NCBI GenBank assembly: GCA_964007475.1
Contig: CAXFZM010000011.1
Span: 19,842 to 83,841 of the forward strand
From: Hybos culiciformis
Lineage: Eukaryota; Arthropoda; Insecta; Diptera; Hybotidae
Reading direction: 5' to 3'
DNA length: 64,000 nucleotides
Program-made: the position numbers and the translations under genes
Shown here: piece by piece, positions 10,906-22,985 of the stretch
How positions within the stretch are numbered: the first letter of the stretch is position 1
How the letters are laid out: every line of letters begins with the position of its first letter
The notes under the pieces: model-generated
The model's input: the letters and a program-made list of their open reading frames with translations, nothing else
Databases searched by the model: none
What the model was told of the DNA's origin: nothing

Positions 10906-11284
10906 TTTAGGATATTGGCAATAAGAGTCATTAGGCACTCTTTTATTATTGTATAAATTCCCAATTGATGAAATTTCCAATTGACGGAATATTTAGGCCG
11001 AGATTTCTAATAGATGAAATTCTCCGCATTAATTAGTTTTGAGATTAATGATTAATTCAAACTAAATCAGTCGACTAGAGATATTAGCACTGAATTATAT
11101 GTCCATGAGACACTTGTCCTGAGTAAATAGATAACTCTAGGAATAGTTATATAATTGATATACCAGAGATATAATACACAAATTAAACAAAAAAAAAAAA
11201 AAAAAAAAAAAAGGGAACATTCATTAAAAGAACAATTATAAAAATAAAATAAAAATAATAAGATTCAATTACAAAAAAAAAAGT

Positions 11285-11508
11285 TTCAATCGTAACATTA
11301 ATCATTGTCTGTAACAAACACCACAAATTCAAATTCAAAAAATAACATTAACATTAATTATTATTTGTAACAAACACCACAAATTCAAATTCAAAAAATA
11401 ACATTAACATTAATTATTATTTGTAACAAACACCACAAATTCAAATTCAAAAAATAACATTAACATTAATTATTATTTGTAACAAACACCACAAATTCAA
11501 ATTCAAAA
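11285..11508 (+). repeat. 56-bp tandem repeat, four copies
   Basis: Unit contains TTGTAACAAACACCACAAAT. Three copies are essentially identical (ends near 11396, 11452, 11508); the first is diverged. It lies just upstream of the polypurine tract. Confidence 0.9.
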
Positions 11509-11568
11509 AAAATTTTAAAAATATAAAAATTTTCTTATTTCCTAAAAAATCATAAAATTTTTTTTTCT

Positions 11569-11581
11569 AAAAGGGAAAGGA
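11569..11581 (+). other. Polypurine tract of the non-coding LTR element
   Basis: AAAAGGGAAAGGA immediately before the right LTR. Confidence 0.75.
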
Positions 11582-12282
11582 TGTAATGATATTATCATTA
11601 CCAAAATTAAAATAAAACTAAATTGATAAAATTATTAAAATCTTGTTGAACCCTAAAATAATATAGAATTAAGATTACGGTAAATTATAATAAATTTGAT
11701 TGGGTGACCAATCACTAATTAATAAATAATAAAAATAATAATTTGGTATGAATCTGATATTAGTAAATAATATTGTATATAAAAATTTATTATCATGTAG
11801 ATAAATTGTATATAGAATTTAAGAATTTTAGTATATAAGATTTTGTATAAATATGATAAGTTTTTAGAATAAAATCCAGATTGAAATTTGATCTCAAATA
11901 GAAATCTCATCTTTTATTAAACGGCTTCCCTGAGCTATACAATACAGGTAAGATAGCTTTCCGAGCAATATAATACGGATAACAAGGCTTGGTAAGCCTA
12001 TCAAATATACCAAGCTGTTCCAAGCTAAAAATGGAATATCCGGCTCTTAAGCCAAAACGAAAGCGCGTCCCGCTCTAATAGGACATACGGCTGAATACAG
12101 CCTAGACAATAGGATCTCCATAATGACATGCTAGTGGTCATTATGGATTAGGGAATTCAATAGGCCTTAGATGTCTTGGACAACATAGATGTCCAACCCA
12201 TGATCCATCATAAGATAAATAACCATAAAGAAGAAAGTCAATAGAAACTATTCCATTAAATAAAAACAATTTTTCCTTTACA
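11582..12282 (+). repeat. 3' LTR of the non-coding LTR element
   Basis: 701-bp direct repeat of 9242-9945, followed by the CGAT target duplication and then the rest of the interrupted 412-like LTR. Confidence 0.93.
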
Positions 12283-12286
12283 CGAT

Positions 12287-13429
12287 ATGATTTCCATAAC
12301 ATATTGCATACAACTTAGTTTATCGTTCTAATTTCAATTGCATTACAATAATGCACAATATTCATAGGATGATGACCCTAATCATCGTCACCTCATTTAT
12401 TCTAATATCATTCTATATGAATGCAATCTTGTAATATGAGATATATACCAAATGACCAATATTTAAAATATAAACCAATAATTGTAATAGATTAAAAACA
12501 ATATATAATGATATCGATTTAGTTTTACAGTTTCAGTTTGTATTTGGATTTAAATGAATAAAGTTAAAATATTAAATAAATTAAAAGTAGTTTTATTAAA
12601 AATAATACCCAAATTTAAAATTTATTTAATTCTTGAGATATCTTGTGCAATTATTTTTTTGAAGCAATTAAGCATTTTATTTTTCTTTTGAAGGCGACAA
12701 TTTAATTAGAACAAGATTTTATATTTTATCTGCCCAAAATTTCATTTTAAATAATTGAAATAAAACAATAAGAAAAATTTAAAAAATAGTGCACTATTTT
12801 CTTTTCATCTATCATTGTACATTGTACAAAATCGTTATCTATAACAGATTTGAAATTGATGAAAAAAAAACATAAACACTTAATTCAAAAAAAATTCAAC
12901 CAACGACTGAATATGCATCGAAAGGACTCACTTTATGTATTGAGGAAAACATTTTCTTTAGTTTATGTCTCAGTAAGAGACTTTGTTCATTATCAAATAA
13001 CTTATTCATTATCAAATATCAAACGCATTCAAAATAAAGCACAAAAAATTCTTTAAACATGCAAAATTTAAAATTTAAAAATTTCACTTCAGCAAACATA
13101 AGAAAAAAATACATTATTAGGTTTTTAAATTAATTTTTAATTTGCTTATTGATTGTCCAACAACTAGCAACACAAATGGTTAGTAATGAAGTGTTAAAAT
13201 TAAAACTCTAGAGAGATTTTTCATTTTACAATTAAGTATGTGGTTATTATTTTATATTTGTATAAAAATATTTTAAATTTAACGAAAAACTATATCAAAG
13301 GAAATAATTCAAGTCAAGAAAAATGCAAAAAATTCATACACACTGAAATCTTCCCTAAATTTCGAATATATTTTTGCAAAAGAAAGGAATTATGCGAAAT
13401 TATGTGAAATTTTTGTTAGCATTTTATTT
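12287..13429. other. Remainder of the 412-like 3' LTR, then AT-rich DNA without recognisable genes
   Basis: The first hundred or more bases continue the interrupted LTR; its end is not visible. A 68-codon frame at 12850-13056 is of the size expected by chance and shows no recognisable motif. Confidence 0.5.
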
Positions 13430-14180
13430 GGTATAAATATAAAAGTAATAGTTTCTTTTAATTATATATAGATTTCAATTCATACTAGATTTTTTGCTCT
13501 CTTCTGGATTTGAACCTGCCTCCTTAGCATTGTTGCCGGATTGCAATGCTAAGAGCGTAGGTTCGAATCTCGAAGAAGGCATAATAGAATTTAATAAAAA
13601 TTTAATAAAAAAAATCTAATAAATAACCACTCAGTTTTTTGTGTACATTTTTAAAATTCGAGTCCCGATCGTATTTTGAGTATTCTTATTCTCATACAAG
13701 AAGTATAAAAATAATGTCCCTCAAAAAAATTCTTTATCATACATTTATATAACTCACTATGGGGGAATATGAAATGTTCGGAACATTTAGGATTTTTGTC
13801 TTAAAATTTTCTTAAAGAGACAGGTAATTTAATTTTTGTTTTGAGAATTAATTAAAATTTTTGGTTGCATTTTATCTAAAGAATTTGATATAAATATAAA
13901 AATAATAATTTCAATTATATATAGATTTCAATTATTCATACTAGATTTTTTGTTCACTTCGGGATTAGAACATGGGTCCTTAGCATTGTAAATCACCAAC
14001 ATACCACACAGAAAATGTATATATCCCAAATTTATATTTTCTACTTGTTGGCGGATTGCAATGTTAAGAGCGCAGGTTCGAAGTTCGAACTCCGAAGAAG
14101 GCAAAATGGAATTAATAAAAACCTCTAATTTTTTGTGTTTTGCAAATTCGAGTTGTGTTTTGAGTATTCTTATTCTTATT
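13430..14180. repeat. Duplicated AT-rich segment carrying tRNA-like modules
   Basis: Two about 290-bp diverged direct copies (about 13430-13720 and 13870-14180) share ATATATAGATTTCAATT and ACTAGATTTTTTG. Each contains a tRNA-like core: GCGTAGGTTCGAATC at about 13555 and GCGCAGGTTCGAAG at about 14070, both preceded by GGATTGCAATG and followed by GAAGAAGGCA. The first copy is also an inverted repeat of the tRNA-like half (TTGAACCTGCCTCC against its complement). The same core recurs at 26.4, 46.2, 48.0 and 53.5 kb. The modules match a pol III box B. Confidence 0.65.
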
Positions 14181-14967
14181 TTTCTGAGAAAAAATTTGAA
14201 TATAGATTTTTATCCTCTACAACGCGCCTAAAGAAGTATTAACTTCAATAAAACTTTCAAAGAATTTGTTCATTTACAAATTTTGATTTTCTTAAGACAA
14301 TAGTTTATGGTGCTTCTTGTTTCTTTTAATTCTTTGATATTGAAATAAAAATAATAAAAAGAAACAAAAACGAACAAAAAATAGAAATAAAATAGGAATA
14401 AAATAAAAAAAAAAGAATACAAAAATAAAATTACTAAACAAAACAACAGCGGATGCCATTAACGCGCTTTCAAAACTTTCAAGAAATTTTCTTTTGTAAA
14501 AATGTAATAATTTCTTTTTTTCTTTCTTATAAATTATAATATAAATTATAATAATATATCTATATCTAGATACATATGTTAGGTAATGCTATTATAATAA
14601 TATCAAAAAATTCCATCTAAGATTTTAGATAAAAATATGTTACAATATAATATTATCAACACTTTCTATTTTGCCATGTACACTAGCACACCTATAGAAT
14701 TTCAGAAAAAGTTTAGGTTTCTTTTATTGACTTATCAAAGTACTGTAGGTATAAAAAAAAAAGATTAAGGCCTGGAAATGTACTTTCTTCTTCGTAAATA
14801 AATTAAAGCTGAAAGATTGTAACTAAAAGTGCAATATTTACTCGAAAATTGTATTGATGTTAGATAGTACATTTTTTTTCTTTCCAAAATAATTGCAAAA
14901 GTTAATTGAAATATTTGAATTTTATTTTCAGCCCAAAAATTTTGATGAAAATCAAATTTTTTTTACA
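14181..14967. other. AT-rich intergenic DNA
   Basis: Nothing recognisable: no long frame, no inverted repeat, no duplicated flank. Confidence 0.5.
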
Positions 14968-16396
14968 AATCTATAAAACCGAAGTTGTTATGTCTGTATG
15001 TTTCGAATAGGCTCCTAAACCGCTCAACCGATCGTTTTCAAACTCACACCATGTCTTTGTGTCAGGTCGAGGGTCGTTATAGGCTATTTTAAAATTTAAT
15101 TGGCCTCCTACCCACGGACCTCCCCCGAGGGTGGACTTCAAAAGTTCGTCCGATTTCATTCAAATTTGGTACATAAAAAGAGGAGGTTATTACAAACAAA
15201 TTCCGTAACAAAATATTTGTTGACCTCCTACCCAGCGACCTCCCAACCAGGGATGTCCCCTCGGGTCGGATTTTAAAAGTTCGTCCGATTTCATTCAAAT
15301 TTGGTTTGTAAAAAGAGTAACTGATTACACACAAATTTCGTAACTAAAAATTTGTTGACCTCCTACTGAGGGACCTTCTACCCAGAGACTTCCCCTGGGG
15401 GCCGACTTCAAATGTTCGTCCAATTTCATTCAAATTTGGTATGTAAAAAGAGGAACTGATTACACACAAATTTCGTAACAAAAATTCAGGGACGTCCTAC
15501 CCAGAGACCTCCCCTGGGAGCGGACTTTTAAAGTTCGACCGATTTCATTTAAATTTGGTATGTAACATTACACACAAATTTTGTAACAAAAAATTTGTTG
15601 ACATCCTACACAGAGAACTCCTCTCGGGGCGGCCTTAAAAGTTCGTCCGATTTCATTCAAATTTGGTATGTAAAAAGAACTGATTACACAAAAATTTCGG
15701 AACAAAAAATTTGTTGACCTTCTACCCAGCGACCTCCTAACCAGAGACCTCTTACCCAGAGACCAGAGACCTCTTACCCAGAAACCTCCTGCCCAGATAC
15801 CTCCCCTGAGGGCGGACTTCAAAAGTTCGTCCGATTTCATTCAAATTTGTTATGTAAAAAGAGGAACTTATCACACACAAGAACTTCAAAATTTTGTCCG
15901 ATTTCATTTAAATTTGGTACATAAAAATGATTAAACACACTCTTTTTAGGGGGACTCTTCGAATATATAGAAATCAATTTCCTTATTACTAATAACAACA
16001 AAATATTAAAAATTAAACAACACAACCGATCGTTTCCAAATTTTCACCGTCTCTTTGTCTAGGGGTCGTTATAGGCTATTTTAAAATTTGAATGGCACCC
16101 TACCCAGAAATCCCTCCCGGGGAGGACTTCAAAAGTTCTTCCGATTTCATTCAAATTTTATTCATAAAAAGAGGAAATAGATAAGGTTTGGTTTGGAAAC
16201 CTGTTGAAGGGAAGGATATCATTCGATTACATACAATTTAATTGTTGAATAAATAGAAATGATAAATATTAATTCTTCTTAGATAGTTTCCCAAATTTAT
16301 AAAATAACTAGCTCCTATAATTGTTCATAAATCTGACAACAAAAATTTTACTTAAATCGAGTGTTCCACAACAAAGTCTGTACGGGTACAGTTAGT
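14968..16396 (+). mobile_element. Helentron-like non-autonomous repeat, copy A
   Basis: Left end CTATAAAACCGAAGTTGT followed by the AATAGGCTCCTAAACCGCTC block; right end CGGGTACAGTTAGT. The middle is about seven diverged tandem units of 110-125 bp, each with GACCTCCTACCCAG and GTCCGATTTCATTCAAATTT. The same ends and units occur at 17443-18680 in the same orientation. A left block of this kind, tandem repeats and the lack of target duplication recall Helentron-type rolling-circle elements of insects. Minus-strand frames across the array (repeating NEIGRTF) are a by-product of the tandem repeats. Confidence 0.55.
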
Positions 16397-16478
16397 TTAC
16401 TTACAATTTTCAATAAATAGAATTATTTGTACACATATTCAATGGTAGAATTATTTGTACACTATTCCAATGGTAAGC

Positions 16479-17434
16479 GGCTGATTCATCGCCTAGTAAT
16501 TCATCGCGAATCAATTCATCGCCAGCAATTCATCGCCAGCAATTCATCGACAGCAATTAATCGCCAGCAATTCATCGTCAAGCAATTCATCGTCAAAAAG
16601 TTCATCGCCAAGCAATTCATCGCCAGTGATTCATCGCCAGTAATTCATCGCCAGCAATTCATCGCCAGTAATTCATCGCCAGTAATTCATCGCCAGCAAT
16701 TCATCGCCAGTAATTCATCGCCAGCAATTCATCGCCAGCAATTCATCGCCAGCAATTCATCGCCAGAAATTCATCGCCAGCAATTAATCGCCAGCAATTC
16801 ATCGCCAGTAATTCATCGCCAATTGGTGATTGGGTAGAGGCGGTGCCCAAACCATTAAATACAGAAGCTTTTTTCTTGGAAATGCTCCGTTTCGGAGATT
16901 TGGCCCCTCAAAATTTTCATACATTTTTCTATGGAAAAATTTTTTGTTCTTCCGAAATATATATAAAAAAAAGAAAAAAAAATATCACGATGTGGCAGAA
17001 ACTTGGTGAGGAAGTAGAGGCGGTTCCCAAATCACCAAATTCAAAAGTTTTTTTCTCGGAAATGCCCCGTTTTGTAGATATGGCCACTCAAAATTTTTAT
17101 ACATTTTTCGACGGCAAAATTTTTTTTTCGCCGAAATATAAAAAATAAACCAAAAAAAAAACATAAAATATGAATCGCCAGCAATTCACCGCCAAACAAT
17201 CCATCACCAGCAATTCATCGCCGCCGGCGATGAATTGCTGGCGATGAATTGCTGGCGATGAATTGCTGGCGATGAATTGCTGGCGATGAATTGCTGGCGA
17301 TGAATTACTGGTGATGAATTACTGGCGATGAATTGCTGGCGATGAATTACTGGCGATTAATTGCTGGCGATGAATTACTGGCGACTTGCTGGCGATGAAT
17401 TACTGGCGATGAATTGCTAGGCGATGAATTAGCC
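16479..17434. mobile_element. Foldback element with minisatellite arms
   Basis: Terminal inverted repeats start GGCTGATTCATCGCCTAG on the left and GGCTAATTCATCGCCTAG on the complement of the right end. The left arm (about 16487-16825) is some 24 copies of ATTCATCGCCAGCA. The right arm (17174-17434) is the same unit inverted. The transcript would fold into a long hairpin. The core (16831-17148) has two about 185-bp direct copies, each opening with GTAGAGGCGGT. No clear target duplication was found; the right end abuts the second Helentron-like copy. A 136-codon plus-strand frame over the left arm simply reads the repeat. Confidence 0.8.
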
Positions 17435-17442
17435 TAGATTCA

Positions 17443-18680
17443 TTCTAATATATAAAAGCGAAGTTGTCTCTTTGTCTGTTCCGAATAGGCTCCTAAACCG
17501 CTCAACCGTTCGTTTTCAAACTTGCACCATGTCTTTGTTTCAGGTCTAGGGTCATTATAGGCTATTTTAAAAATTGATTGGCCTCCTACCCAGGGACCTC
17601 CCCGGGGGCGGACTTTAAAAATTCGTCCGATTTGATTCAAATTTGGTACGTAAAATGAGGAAATGATTACACATAAATTTCGTAAAACAAAATTGTTGAC
17701 CTCCTACCCAGCGACGTCCTACTCAGGGACCTTCTACCCAGGGACCTAATACCCCCGGGGCGGACTTCAAAAGTTCGTCCGACTTCATTCAAATTTGGCA
17801 TGTAAAAAGACGAAATGATAGCACACAAATTTCGTAACAAAAAATTTGTTGACCTCCTACCCAGAGACCTCCCACCCATGACCCTCCTTCAAATTTGGTA
17901 CGTAAGAACAAAAAATAATTACACACAAATATCGCGACAAAAAATTTGTTGACCTTCTACCCAGAGACCCCCGGGGGCGGCTTTCAAAAGCTCGTCGTTC
18001 CGTTAAAAAAAAATTGTTGCCCTCCTACCCAGGGACGTCCCTGAGGCGGACTTCAAAATTCAAAAGAAGAGGAAATAATTACACACAGATTTCGCAACAA
18101 AAAATTTATTGACCTCCTACCCTAGAGGCGGACTTTAAAAGTTTGTCGGATTTCATGAAAACTTGGTACATAAAAATGATTAAACATACAAATTTCGCCG
18201 CTCCTCTGGGAATATATAGAAATCAAAACGAATAACTACAAAATATTAAAACCTAAACCACTCAACCGATCGTTTCGAAATTTACACCATCTCTTTATCT
18301 CGGGGTCGTTATAGGCTATTATTTAAATGGCACCCTACCCAGAAACCTCTCCCGGGGGTGACTGCTAAAGTTCTTCCGATTTCATTTAAATTTGGTTCAT
18401 AAAATGAGGAATGGATTAAGAACACAAATTTTGATTTGGAAACCTGTTTAAGGGAAGGATATCATTCGATTTCATATATTTTAAGTGTTGAATAAGTATA
18501 AATGATAAATTTTAATTCTCCTTATATATTTTCCCCAAATTTTTAAAATAACTAGCTCCTATAATTGTTTATCAACCTGACAACATAAATCATTCGAAGT
18601 CTGTAGCTGAGCACGGGTTGACGGCTATATTTTTCACTTCGTTGAAAACACAGCAACGTATGTTCGGGTATACAGTTAGT
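17443..18680 (+). mobile_element. Helentron-like non-autonomous repeat, copy B
   Basis: Left end TATAAAAGCGAAGTTGTC followed by AATAGGCTCCTAAACCGCTC; right end TCGGGTATACAGTTAGT. It carries about six tandem units as in copy A and shares the right-hand about 400 bp (GGAAGGATATCATTCGATT). A small hairpin TTTTCA-CTTCGT-TGAAAA lies near the right end. It starts within 10 bp of the minisatellite foldback. Confidence 0.55.
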
Positions 18681-21250
18681 ATATAAACATAAAATAATAA
18701 TTTTAAGTACGAGATACATAATATTAAAATAAAAAATAAATAAAAAAAACCTTTATACCAGAAAAGTTTTCCTTCATTTATTTTGGATTAAATTAAATGT
18801 TTCGGCAATTCAATGGAGACAATTAACTCCCAAAACCCCATAGATGGTTGTCACAAAATTTGATTAAAGTTTTATTAAATTATTAAAACACTTTTATCAT
18901 TAATTTTGAATTTTTCAACATTTCAACATAATTTTGGCACTTTGGTTTTGATTTAGAGTTTTATATGAATAGTTGTTTATATGGTTATGTTTTCAGTATT
19001 ATTTATATTCGTAATTATTAATACTAAATTTAGAGAGAAGCAAAATTATTTGAAATCGTTCTGACATTTAAATCTGTTGAGTTTGCAAAGTGAATTGAAG
19101 GTAATATTTTCCATCTTTATTCGGGACTTAAAAGGACTTGGTAGTCCTAAACATTTTTTGTCCCAAAACTATATTGAAAAGCCGTTTTAATTGACAACCT
19201 CCGGACTGTTTCATACTTTAAAATGGTATAAAACTTTTTAGAATCCGTTAAGGCTAAGTGCTCAAAATCTCTTCAAAACTATTTTTTTATGTCATGAAAC
19301 AGGGCGGAGGTCGTGAAGGAATTTTTTTTTTCTAAATTAAACTTTAAAGTAATTTAAAACGGCTTTTCAATAAAGTTTTGGGACAAAAAATGTTTGGGTC
19401 TACCAAGTCCTCTTAGGTTTAATACTAATGAATAAAGAAAACAATAGAATTGTGATTGTTTATTCATTTAGACTTTTAGATAGATAGAGAATTAATTTCC
19501 TAAGCATCCATGATATGTTGGTGTTCCGAAGAGTAATTCGACTTCTAATAAATGTTACGTTACTCCAATTGAGAGCAGGCACAAATTCATTTGATGGGAT
19601 TTTGTAATTTTTGTTTCCAATTTTAATTTTAATTTGAATAAAATAAAAATTATCTTAATGTCGTATATCAAAAATAAAAGTCTGGGCGGATTTAGTTTAT
19701 TTTAAAATTAATTAGTTTTATTATCATAAATTAATTTTTTATTGAATGAAGTACTTCTTTAAAAAAAAAAAATTAATTTAACATTAGAAAAAAAATTACT
19801 CATTTGAACGTAAATGAAGGAATTATGTTATTTTGAAATGAAATTATTGAAAAAAAATAAATAAATAATCCGCGAAATTTTATTTTCCAGTAACAAGTAT
19901 CATGTTTAGTTAAAATAATATATTCTTTTGTTCACATTTATTGCCGGGAATAAAGCATAAATGTTCTTTTGAAAACATTAAAATAATAATAATAAACACA
20001 TTATATCATCAAAAATATCTGATATTTTCCTAGAACAATTTGTATATATGTATATAAAAATTTTTTTGGTTGAATAAACGTAAAATAAAATAAATAAATT
20101 TTGTTACAAAATTCTTATGAAACCTTTCATTTAAAATTTTAAATATTACTTTTTTTATTTACTTCTCTATATAAAAGACGAAACATCAAATTTGTCTATG
20201 GATTAAGGTCGAATAAGCTTTTCATACAAAAGTCAAATTTTAGTATGCAAAATTTATTTTTATTTTTAAAAATAATTTTTTTGTATACGAAAAGAAGGAT
20301 TATCCATTTGACATGTAAGTATAAATTTTTATTAATATTTTTATAATTTTTGTTAAAAAAAAATTGCCAAAAATACTAAGTAATATGCATAAAATTCGTA
20401 ATATTGTTGGCAATACAAAAGAAACGAATTTAAAAACCGGTTGTTGGGGGGGGACCCCTGCTTCAAATTTTTTTTTCTACAGTAACGGGCAAAATAAGGC
20501 GAGCAGTCGAAAATTAAGATACCTATATTGAAAAAAAAGGAATTAAATTTGGACTACCCAAAAGGTAAAATTTATTTAAATTTTTTTTTTTAAATCTAAA
20601 TATTAAATTTAACAGCGAAGAAGCATGTTCGAAAACGAGTGTGCTGTGTGCTTGGATGTATGTCCAATTCCGCACAGTACCAAAGGGAATACGACTATAA
20701 GTTTAGTATAAGTTCAATTCTGATTAATTTTGTGAATTTAAATTAAATTTTATTTTCATTATTTAAATGTTGTTTTATTCATAATTGGTCATTTTGAAAG
20801 CTTTTAGTTTTTTTATTATTATTTTTGATACTTAGGCCTTAGCTTTCACTATCGAAATAACAAAGCCGCCAATCTATCACTGATGCTTTAAGTTTAATTA
20901 GTTTACCTTCTAACTTTTTTTTTTAATGATAAGTATTAAAAATGTTTTTAAAATTATTTATATTTTTCATATTATAACATTTTTTTTTTTTTTAAAGTAA
21001 TAAGTTTTTTTTAAGAATAATAGAATATGACAGGATAGGAAACTGAAAAAAAAAATGTCCTCTTTGGGTATGCAAAACAAAATATTTTTTCCCAGTGCAG
21101 CATTAAAAATAGGTACCAGCCTGATAGTGCCTCTGAGGCAATTTGATCAGACTAGCCCTTAATTTTGTAAAGCAAAAAAATGTCAAAAATAAATAATATT
21201 TTAAAAAATTAAAATATTTTTTTATTTTTGAAACTTATTAATTTAAGTAA
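18681..21250. other. AT-rich intergenic DNA with one small inverted-repeat element
   Basis: Apart from the inverted repeat at 19114-19437, I see only simple AT-rich sequence and a possible Helentron-like left end near 20165 (TCTCTATATAAAAGACGAAA) without a matching right end. Confidence 0.5.
19114..19437. repeat. Inverted-repeat miniature element, about 324 bp
   Basis: Arms of about 80 bp containing GGACTTGGTAG and TTTTTTGTCCCAAAACT pair with the complementary sequence near 19360-19437. No coding capacity. Class and target duplication not determined. Confidence 0.65.
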
Positions 21251-22520
21251 TACCTTGTTCGCACTTCAATATTTTTCCGGATATTTCGATTTTACCGGAA
21301 ACTTTGTGGATATTATCATACAAAAACTTTTTCCGGATATTTTAATTTCCAGTTATTTTTCCACTTAGCTAGTTCCTTTTAGCTACTTTTTGATATATTT
21401 GGTACGGTTGGCACCGTTTATTTTGTGTCAAAATGTCAAAAAAATGGATACCAACAAAAAAAAGTGAAATTTTATTTTAAAAATATTTTGAAAATTTATA
21501 AAAATTTTATTTTAAAATTATTTGAAAATTTATAATAAAAAAAAAAAAAAACAATTAAAATATTATTGTGCAAATCTTCAAATATCGCATTTTTATTCCT
21601 GTGAGCTTAACAAATGTAAGTATATCTACCAACTTAAATACCTACCTATTTATTATTTTAAAATTATTAGTAATTAGTAATTATTATTTATATATTTTTT
21701 TAATTTTTTACAAAACAATATTTCAGAATTAAATAGAGCTAATAGGGAAAATTTTCTAACATATTCGGGTTCTTCGATAATTCGAACAATCCAACCAACT
21801 ATGTTAATTGATTATCTGTTCATGTTTTTTTTAACTAATAGCTCTACAACAAATTCTGACTTCTGATTCCTTTTGAGAATGCAAAATTTATTTATTTTTT
21901 AGAAAAGAAAAAATTTAATATGCAAAATGAAAATAAAAAGAAAAGAATTTGGAATACAGAAAATACGAAAATTTTAATAGAAATATGGAAGGAGAAACAG
22001 TTAGACTTAAATAAAGCAAAAAGAAATTTGCATGTGATTGCTGAAATGCAAAAGATGTTAAAAAATGCAAACATAAATGCATCGATAAATGAAATTAAAA
22101 ACAAAATTAAGGCTTTGAAGACAAAATATAGGTAAATTTTTAACTGTGCCAAAACCTTCAACATTCCGTATTATAAATTTATAAAATATTTTTTAAAATA
22201 AAAGTAATCGTAGAGAAGTTAGCAACTTCTTGTTGTTTTTCCCGTAAAACAATATCGTAAACAATTTCCCAGGAAAAAATAAGTACTTAAATTGTAGTCA
22301 CAATACAGGAAATTTTATTCGGTTACAGGAAATTTGATTCAAATACTCAGGGATCAAATAATAAATGCGCTCTTTGAGAAAAAAATAAACTAACAATTGC
22401 ATACTTTTAGGAAGTTGGCGGCAATTTTTTGTCAAAAAACGAAAAAAAAAAAAAATTCCCGAAAAAAAGGAAAAAGATATTACAAAGAGAAAAAAAAAGA
22501 AAAAAACCAAAAAGTTTAAT

Positions 22521-22918
22521 AGCCCGTTCCCAAACTGAGAGTACTTTAAATCATAAAATATACCTTTTCTGCTAAAGAAAATTCCTTTTTTTTTCAGAAT
22601 TGAAATAGGCTTGACATTTTATCTGTATCATCTGCAACGTCTGCTTAAATTTTCAATTTTTTGTTTTTTTTTAAAATGAGGTGCACTAAAACACCTATAC
22701 ACCTATAGACTGAGTTTGTTATGGGAAATTTAAAATTTCCCTTTGCAGATTTTTAAAATATAAAATATCATTTCGAAACGATTTTTACGTCAAAAAATCT
22801 TGATTTGTAAAATAATTGTAAAATAACAGCTGTAAAATCGTGTCGTTCCAAAACTAGAAATTCTAGAAATTAAAAAAAAATTTCAGTTTCTAAAATAGTC
22901 TCAGTTTGGGAACGGGCT
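22521..22918. repeat. Miniature inverted-repeat element
   Basis: Left AGCCCGTTCCCAAACTGAGA; right end is its complement. About 398 bp. The interior holds ATTCTAGAAATT-type short inverted repeats. A convincing duplication was not found; the ends look hAT-like. Confidence 0.65.
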
Positions 22919-22985
22919 CTAAGTGTGAACGTATTTAAAAAAGCCGTCATGAGTAGTGGCCTTTTAGTTGTAGTGTGATTCGCTT

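Larger units (their letters stand above)
9242..12282 (+). mobile_element. Non-coding LTR retrotransposon (LARD/TRIM-like), 3.04 kb
   Basis: Two near-identical LTRs of 704 and 701 bp (TGTAATGAT...TTTACA) flank a 1.6-kb interior. A 4-bp duplication CGAT lies on both sides (9238-9241 and 12283-12286). A primer-binding site follows the left LTR and a polypurine tract precedes the right one. The interior has no reading frame of note except a short protease-like relic and an array of 56-bp repeats. It must have been copied by enzymes of another element. The LTRs differ only by a few small indels near their 3' ends, so insertion was recent. Confidence 0.93.

Noticed and set aside
15089..15840. Minus-strand frames repeating NEIGRTF and GRRS motifs
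   Set aside because: They follow the tandem repeat unit of the Helentron-like element; each frame ends where the unit length changes phase. No sign of a protein gene.
16427..16837. 136-codon frame rich in RQQFIASNSSP
   Set aside because: It is a direct reading of the ATTCATCGCCAGCA minisatellite arm.
21892..22164. 90-codon minus-strand frame opposite the SANT exon
   Set aside because: Shadow of the real plus-strand exon, which has splice sites and a recognisable domain.
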